A stretch of DNA of 9,077 bases from positions 1 to 9,077 of the forward strand of contig JAEEKM010000288.1 in assembly GCA_016282455.1 (NCBI GenBank), in the 5' to 3' direction. Made by a program: the position numbers and the translations under genes. This stretch comes from Treponema sp. GTDB taxonomy: Bacteria; Spirochaetota; Spirochaetia; Treponematales; Treponemataceae. Below the pieces are notes generated by a model. It did no database searches. It saw only the letters and a program-made list of their open reading frames with translations, and had not been told where the DNA came from. Position 1 is the stretch's first letter; every line of letters begins with the position of its first letter. This document shows, in pieces, positions 5,461 to 9,077 of this stretch.

Positions 5461-5955
5461 ATGAATAACATTACTACAAAAAGAGCAGACTATATTTCCT
5501 GGGATGAATACTTTATGGGAGTTGCTCACCTTGCAAGTTTCCGTTCAAAGGATCCCAATTCACAGGTGGGTGCCTGCATTGTAAGTCAGGATAATAAAAT
5601 TCTTTCCATGGGTTACAACGGCTTCCCCCGGGGCTGTTCAGACGATGAGTTCCCCTGGGCAAGAGAAGGCGAAATGCTTGATGTAAAATACACCTATGTA
5701 ACCCACAGCGAACTCAATGCCATACTAAACTTTCGCGGCGGTTCCCTCGAAGGCAGCAAAATGTTCGTTACCATGTTCCCCTGCAACGAATGTGCAAAAG
5801 CAATAATTCAGTCAGGAATAAAAACCGTTGTCTATGCAATAAACAAATATGACGGAACTCCCAGTGTGGAAGCCTCAAAACGCCTCATGAATGCAGCAGG
5901 TGTCCGTTATTACCAGTACCAGCCCACCGGCAGAAAAATAGAAATTGGTGTTTGA
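5461..5955 (+). CDS. dCMP deaminase (ComEB-like, zinc-dependent)
   Basis: A 164-residue cytidine/deoxycytidylate deaminase family enzyme that converts dCMP to dUMP, feeding thymidylate synthesis in the cytoplasm. Counting from the chosen ATG, the catalytic zinc motif is His82-Ser-Glu84 (THSELNAI, the Ser in place of the commoner Ala) with Glu84 as proton shuttle, and PCNECAK carrying Cys108 and Cys111. Other dCMP deaminase features are the N-terminal WDEYFMGVAHLAS, the SQVGACIV strand, and the GYNGFPRGC motif used for nucleotide binding. It follows the lipoprotein by 18 bases and is probably the last gene of the zinc operon, though it may simply be a housekeeping neighbour. ComEB-type dCMP deaminase is the best fit; a related tRNA or guanine deaminase is unlikely given GYNGFPRG. 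Confidence 0.92.
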   Translation: MNNITTKRADYISWDEYFMGVAHLASFRSKDPNSQVGACIVSQDNKILSMGYNGFPRGCSDDEFPWAREGEMLDVKYTYVTHSELNAILNFRGGSLEGSKMFVTMFPCNECAKAIIQSGIKTVVYAINKYDGTPSVEASKRLMNAAGVRYYQYQPTGRKIEIGV

Positions 5956-5979
5956 TTTTTCAGTTTTATGAATTATAAT
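5952..5979 (+). promoter_or_regulatory. Promoter of the secreted beta-rich protein gene
   Basis: A perfect -10 TATAAT (5974-5979) is preceded after 16 bases by TTGATT (5952-5957), four of six matches to the -35, overlapping the deaminase stop codon. AAGGAGG at 5991-5997, five bases before the ATG, is a full-strength ribosome binding site. Together they suggest a separate, well expressed transcript. Confidence 0.65.
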
Positions 5980-6002
5980 AAAAGAAATACAAGGAGGATT
6001 GT

Positions 6003-6683
6003 ATGAAGAAACTACTTACACTGCTTCTCGTGGCAGCAACAGTTTCCCTGGGTGCATTTGCTCGCGGTGCAACATGGAATTTTACTTTGGGTGCAACAAT
6101 GCCATATTCTCAGTTGGATTATACTGACTCCGATGCAACTATTACACAGCTGAACTATGGTGGACAGGGTGCAGTAACCTGGATTGGAAACAGTGGATTT
6201 ACCCTCCGCTCATCCTTTGCCGCAGGACTTGCAACTTCAAAAGGAATGACTGTTTCCGGAACAGAAACACAGGGTGCTTTCCAGAACCTTTCTATTGGAC
6301 TTGGTGTTTCACCGGTAAACAAGAATAATGTTTTCCTTGGCTTTACTGGAATGCTTGGACTTGAACTTTCCGAGTACACCGTTGTCACTAAAGAAACTGT
6401 CAGTGCCGTTGAGCACACTTACACAGATGCCCGCATCCTTACAACCTTCAGTGTTGGTGCAGATCTCTTTGCAGGTGTTCGCCTTACAAAACATCTTGGT
6501 CTCTATGCAGATGTAGCAGGCCGCTATGTACTTGCCGGTGGTGACGGAACTGCAACAAACGACTCTTACACCGACACAGACGGAAAAATCGTTTCAATAA
6601 CTCTCCCACAGGCAGACCCCGCTGGCATAAAAGGAAAATTCCTCGTACAGCCTTCAGTTGGTCTTGTCTGGACACTCCGCTAG
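6003..6683 (+). CDS. Secreted beta-rich protein, probable outer-membrane beta-barrel
   Basis: A 226-residue protein of no family I can name with certainty. Residues 1-20 are a clear signal peptide ending AFA, with cleavage likely before Arg21. The mature part has no cysteine, is rich in Gly, Thr, Ser and aromatic residues, and shows alternating hydrophobic strands such as TWNFTLGATM, GFTLRSSFAAGL, FQNLSIGLGV, NVFLGFTGMLGLEL, LTTFSVGADLFAGVRL, LGLYADVAGRYVLAGG and FLVQPSVGLVWTL. This is the look of a small 8- to 10-stranded outer-membrane barrel, and it resembles treponemal secreted barrel families such as DUF2715, though I cannot confirm membership. The chain ends in WTLR rather than a terminal aromatic. 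It has its own promoter and strong ribosome binding site, and a GC-rich terminator region follows, so it is probably monocistronic and abundant. Confidence 0.75.
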   Translation: MKKLLTLLLVAATVSLGAFARGATWNFTLGATMPYSQLDYTDSDATITQLNYGGQGAVTWIGNSGFTLRSSFAAGLATSKGMTVSGTETQGAFQNLSIGLGVSPVNKNNVFLGFTGMLGLELSEYTVVTKETVSAVEHTYTDARILTTFSVGADLFAGVRLTKHLGLYADVAGRYVLAGGDGTATNDSYTDTDGKIVSITLPQADPAGIKGKFLVQPSVGLVWTLR

Positions 6684-6690
6684 AATTTTT

Positions 6691-6813
6691 CTGCGCCGTC
6701 CTTTACTGGGATAACCGCCCTTCCGCCCTTCGCTCACGCTCATTGCTTGCAGCAAAGCCTCAGGCTCTGCCGCAACCAACTGCGGGGCTCCACCGCGGGG
6801 CGGCTTTTTTTTT
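6691..6813 (+). repeat. GC-rich structured element, possible dispersed repeat
   Basis: This stretch is far richer in G+C than its surroundings and is packed with small inverted arms: AGCCT-C-AGGCT at 6756-6766 inside GCA/TGC arms (6752-6770), GCGG/CCGC at 6782-6796, and GCCGC/GCGGC at 6769-6804. Minus-strand text such as GAGCGTGAGCGAAGGGCGG is typical of repeated GC-rich intergenic elements in host-associated treponemes as I recall them. No reading frame of note is present. Its end doubles as a terminator. Confidence 0.55.
6769..6813 (+). terminator. Rho-independent terminator after the beta-rich protein gene
   Basis: GCCGC (6769-6773) pairs with GCGGC (6800-6804), enclosing a second stem GCGG/CCGC (6782-6785 with 6793-6796), and nine T residues follow at 6805-6813. 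The nested GC-rich stem with a long T-tract is a good intrinsic terminator for the gene ending at 6683. A small ACCAG-AAA-CTGGT hairpin follows at 6814-6826. Confidence 0.7.
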
Positions 6814-6847
6814 ACCAGAAACTGGTCGTGAACTGTATATTTTGCGA

Positions 6848-7699
6848 TTATTTTTTGTCATCATTATTATATTGAAAAAACTTCAATCCTGTACTTTCAA
6901 CAGAAGTTTTTAATTCTACAGGATTTTCATGTTTTTCATTAACCGGGTATTCTTTTACATAACCACCGAAAATCCATACGTTATAAACATCCCCTTCATT
7001 TCTAAAAAACGGATCATGTTCCTGCTGCTGAATATAATACCAGGGTGCTGTAATTCCATCTATTGTTTCTGTTTCAACTGTTTTTGCAATGTACCCGTCA
7101 ATCACCATCCCTTTAAACACAACTCTTCGAGTCTGTTCGACCCAGCCATTACATCTAAAATCACAGCCTTTTATTTCAACCACTTTTCCGTTTAAGGAAT
7201 TTGTATTCCTCATTTTTAGATTTTCTGTAATGTATATTTCATTATTGACTTTGTAAGCCTTTATCCCATTTATTTCTATAATCATGTCTGATGGAATTTT
7301 TTTTACAGACCAGAAATAAGATTTATCTTCAAGGTTATACAGAGAACCGATAAATGTACCATTATTTGAATCGGGTAAATAACGATATTTTGAATTGAAA
7401 TTTAGGTTTCCATTATTATCTGTACTGATGCTTTTATTAGCCCATTCACTTCCTTTTACATTGGAAAAAGAAATGATGCCTTTATTGATTGAATAATTTC
7501 CTTCAAAATTATAACCGTCACCACCTTTGGTTCTATAATCAGAAACAAAAGTATTATCATTATTAAATTTCAGATATTCCCCAAAAATATTTTGAGTCAC
7601 AAAAGCTTCTTTTATTTGGGCATCCGTTAATTCATTAGTTTGCGAAAAAACTTTTGCGATAAAAAATAAAGCAAATAAAACTACAGCAATTTTTTTCAT
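6848..7699 (-). CDS. Secreted protein with SH3b-like C-terminal region
   Basis: A 283-residue protein counted from the ATG at 7699, chosen because AAGGAG lies eight bases before it and a signal peptide (1-19, MKKIAVVLFALFF...VFS) begins there; the open frame continues upstream but would overlap the next gene and place charged sequence in front of the signal. Residues about 38-110 form a beta-rich domain with FGEYLKFNNDNTF and YNFEGNYSINKGIISF. Residues about 147-225 look like a bacterial SH3 domain: ITENLKMRNTNSLNGKVVEIKG, followed by an ETIDGITAPWYYI ending like that of treponemal SH3b proteins. Cys179 and Cys183 could form a disulfide. The DNA looks more AT-rich than its neighbours. It is probably periplasmic or surface-exposed; function unknown, binding to peptidoglycan or peptides is a guess from the SH3b region. 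Confidence 0.75.
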   Translation of the reverse strand: MKKIAVVLFALFFIAKVFSQTNELTDAQIKEAFVTQNIFGEYLKFNNDNTFVSDYRTKGGDGYNFEGNYSINKGIISFSNVKGSEWANKSISTDNNGNLNFNSKYRYLPDSNNGTFIGSLYNLEDKSYFWSVKKIPSDMIIEINGIKAYKVNNEIYITENLKMRNTNSLNGKVVEIKGCDFRCNGWVEQTRRVVFKGMVIDGYIAKTVETETIDGITAPWYYIQQQEHDPFFRNEGDVYNVWIFGGYVKEYPVNEKHENPVELKTSVESTGLKFFQYNNDDKK

Positions 7700-7706
7700 T
7701 TTTTTT

Positions 7707-7712
7707 CTCCTT
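7707..7712 (-). promoter_or_regulatory. Ribosome binding site fixing the start at 7699
   Basis: On the minus strand AAGGAG is followed by seven to eight A or G bases and then ATG. It supports this start over any further upstream. Confidence 0.85.
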
Positions 7713-7799
7713 AAAACAATGCCCTGGTGCAGGCGTCCCCTTAAATTATTTAATTTGCCCAGGATGGAAAACCTTTTTTTGCTAAACAAACGATTCTTC

Positions 7800-7828
7800 A
7801 TTCTAGCATGCTCTGCGGTAATTTTCAA
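7800..7828 (-). promoter_or_regulatory. Promoter of the SH3b-like protein gene
   Basis: On the minus strand TTGAAA (7828-7823) and TAGAAT (7805-7800) are separated by exactly 17 bases; each matches its consensus at five of six positions. The start point would be near 7793, leaving a leader of about 94 bases. An inverted repeat (7808-7817 with 7843-7853) encloses the -35 element. Confidence 0.65.
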
Positions 7829-7853
7829 TTTTTTTATAAATACGCAGGAGCAT
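7808..7853. repeat. Inverted repeat around the -35 element of the SH3b-like gene
   Basis: ATGCTCTGCG (7808-7817) pairs with CGCAGGAGCAT (7843-7853) over ten base pairs with one bulged G. The AT-rich 25-base loop contains the -35 element TTGAAA on the minus strand. No T-tract follows in the minus direction, so it is a poor terminator for the upstream lipoprotein gene; it could be an operator or a weak transcript-end structure. Confidence 0.5.
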
Positions 7854-7863
7854 CGTTCAAGGG

Positions 7864-9077
7864 TTAAAATTTTCCATAACTGGCGGCGGCTTCTTCCGGG
7901 GTCAGACTGCCAAGGATTACTTTTTGAAAAGCGGTGCGAAGCTGTTTGTTTGCGTTGTCGGTTAGTCCGAGGGCGCTTGAGTAAAGGGGAGTGCATTCGA
8001 TTAAGGAGGCATAGATTTCGTCAAAAGAATAATCGGTGGAAGTTGTGATGAGACGCTTTATTTTTGCAAGATTGTTGAGTTCCTCAGTTCTTACAAGAAA
8101 ACGGAGAAATTCATTTGCTACGGCAAGGTTTGCTGACTCTTTGGTTACGGAAAAACAGACTGCAGTTGAATTTAGAAAATCGTTTTTTTCATTCGAGGAG
8201 GGGAAGGTGCGGAAACTGTATCTGAAGGGCTTTTGTATAAAACTGTCTGACTGTGATTCTCTTTTTAAGGTTCCCGAAACGGTGTCTGTGTCGCAGAGCA
8301 TGAGGGGAACGTCGCCTTCAAAAAAACGCATGATTACTGCATTGTATTTGTCTTTGAGTGTAAGGCAGCTTTCAAGGTCAATAAAGCCTTCTTTCATAAA
8401 TGCATCAACCCATTCAAGGCTGGGTTCAAGATATTTCCCTGCGGCAGGATCAAGTTTGTTTAAGAGTTCTATTGCCGTCTGGTTCTTCTCTATTGTCCTG
8501 AAAAAATGTGTGTAGATTATTGGAATTGAAATGAAGTTGTCAGGGTAAGAGAGGATGGGGCTTTTGTAACCGGAGGCTTTTAGTTTTCTGCAGCATTCAA
8601 GAAGTTCTGTGTAGGTGCGGGGGAGGAGAAGTTTTTCTTTTTTGAAAAGGTCTTCGTTTACAAGCATTCCGTATGAGCCTGAAAGAACGGGGACCATTGG
8701 AACACTTCCGTCTTCTGTGTTTGGAACGAGTTCCTTTCTGATTGTTGCAAGGTTAAAGCCGAGACTTTTTTCATCTGCCATGTTTTCTGCAGAGTCAAGA
8801 ACTGTTTTGTAGTCTGGTCTTCCCAGCATCCATGGAAAGGTCATGTAGATGTCGGGGGCTCCCTGGCCTGCCATTGCAGTTTTTATTGTAGATTTGTAGT
8901 TGTCGAGATAGGAAAAAGTGAATTCCACTTCAGGGTAAAATTCATTGAAGCGGTCAAACTCTGCTTCCAGTGCTTCGAAGTTTTTGTAGTTTCCTGCAAT
9001 GTGAATCTGGCAGGCGGTATTTTTTGAAAGGCGGGGTTTGAAACTTTCTGAAACAGATTTTTTTCCACTGCAGGACA
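7864..9077 (-). CDS. Extracellular solute-binding lipoprotein, sugar ABC transporter type (N-terminus cut by window)
   Basis: The frame is open to the right edge of the window. Reading inward from there gives SCSGKKSVSESF, so the lipobox Cys is codon 9072-9070 and only the signal peptide is missing; the mature protein would be about 402 residues, normal for family 1 solute-binding proteins. Typical features are an early IHIAGNYKNFEALEAEFDRFNEFYPEVEF strand-helix, AGQGAPDIYMTFPWML (the GxxPDI-type motif after the first lobe), YGMLVNEDLFKKEKLLLPRTYTELLECCRKLK, FFEGDVPLMLCDT, and a C-terminal NKQLRTAFQKVILGSLTPEEAAASY helix. It would bind a sugar or oligosaccharide and pass it to an ABC permease encoded elsewhere, probably not in this window. 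The substrate cannot be read from sequence. The next gene downstream has its own promoter. Confidence 0.85.
   Translation of the reverse strand, partial: SCSGKKSVSESFKPRLSKNTACQIHIAGNYKNFEALEAEFDRFNEFYPEVEFTFSYLDNYKSTIKTAMAGQGAPDIYMTFPWMLGRPDYKTVLDSAENMADEKSLGFNLATIRKELVPNTEDGSVPMVPVLSGSYGMLVNEDLFKKEKLLLPRTYTELLECCRKLKASGYKSPILSYPDNFISIPIIYTHFFRTIEKNQTAIELLNKLDPAAGKYLEPSLEWVDAFMKEGFIDLESCLTLKDKYNAVIMRFFEGDVPLMLCDTDTVSGTLKRESQSDSFIQKPFRYSFRTFPSSNEKNDFLNSTAVCFSVTKESANLAVANEFLRFLVRTEELNNLAKIKRLITTSTDYSFDEIYASLIECTPLYSSALGLTDNANKQLRTAFQKVILGSLTPEEAAASYGKF

Noticed and set aside
5080..5529. 149-residue minus-strand frame opposite the lipoprotein and deaminase
   Set aside because: It is the antisense shadow of two well supported genes, with no ribosome binding site or recognisable domain.
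7700..7996. N-terminal extension of the SH3b-like protein by 99 residues
   Set aside because: It would overlap the solute-binding lipoprotein gene, is of random-looking basic composition, and would bury the signal peptide.
8036..8515. 159-residue plus-strand frame opposite the solute-binding lipoprotein
   Set aside because: Antisense shadow of a gene with clear family motifs.
8883..9068. Separate small minus-strand protein at the right edge
   Set aside because: The frame of the solute-binding protein stays open through this stretch and gives a lipobox and family-like N-terminus, so the other frame is a shadow.

Overview
The window looks like chromosomal DNA of a moderately AT-rich, host-associated spirochaete, most likely a Treponema-type organism. 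This is an inference from relaxed lipoprotein signals (Leu-Ser-Ile-Ser-Cys and Leu-Phe-Ser-Cys), secreted beta-rich proteins with short MKK signal peptides, an SH3b-like secreted protein, and the combination of a Gram-negative-style envelope with Firmicutes-like metal-uptake genes. No marker gene is present that would prove the taxonomy.

Layout: (1) 1-1070 holds the end of hisH and all of hisF, overlapping by one base, the two subunits of imidazole glycerol phosphate synthase (histidine biosynthesis). (2) 1071-1265 is intergenic and carries four exact-period 27-bp repeats in an A-B-A-B order. (3) 1266-1652, minus strand, is a QueD-type 6-carboxytetrahydropterin synthase. (4) 1653-1908 is a structured divergent intergenic region with several hairpins and a promoter bracketed by two Fur/Zur-type 7-1-7 operators. 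(5) 1909-5955 is a tightly packed plus-strand operon: a Fur-family metal regulator (probably Zur), a ZnuA-like metal-binding lipoprotein, a ZnuC ATPase, a ZnuB permease, a second lipoprotein with a conserved-looking double cysteine, and a zinc-dependent dCMP deaminase. (6) 6003-6683 is a secreted beta-rich, probably outer-membrane protein with its own promoter, followed by a GC-rich structured element ending in a T-tract. (7) On the minus strand from 9077 to 6848 lie a sugar-type ABC solute-binding lipoprotein (N-terminal end cut by the window, lipobox just visible) and a secreted protein with an SH3b-like C-terminal region, driven by its own promoter.

How the parts work together: the regulator would bind the two palindromes when metal-replete and shut off its own operon. 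On metal starvation the operon makes a lipid-anchored binding protein, the ATPase and the permease for import, plus an uncharacterised lipoprotein translated in overlap with znuB. The flanking zinc enzymes (QueD on one side, dCMP deaminase on the other) make a zinc theme plausible. However, the first operator reads as a textbook Fur box rather than a Zur box, so the metal is not settled by sequence alone. The most interesting items are the double operator, the fourth transporter-linked lipoprotein, the ZnuA variant lacking the usual third histidine, the 27-bp repeat array, and the adjacent hairpins upstream of the regulator.
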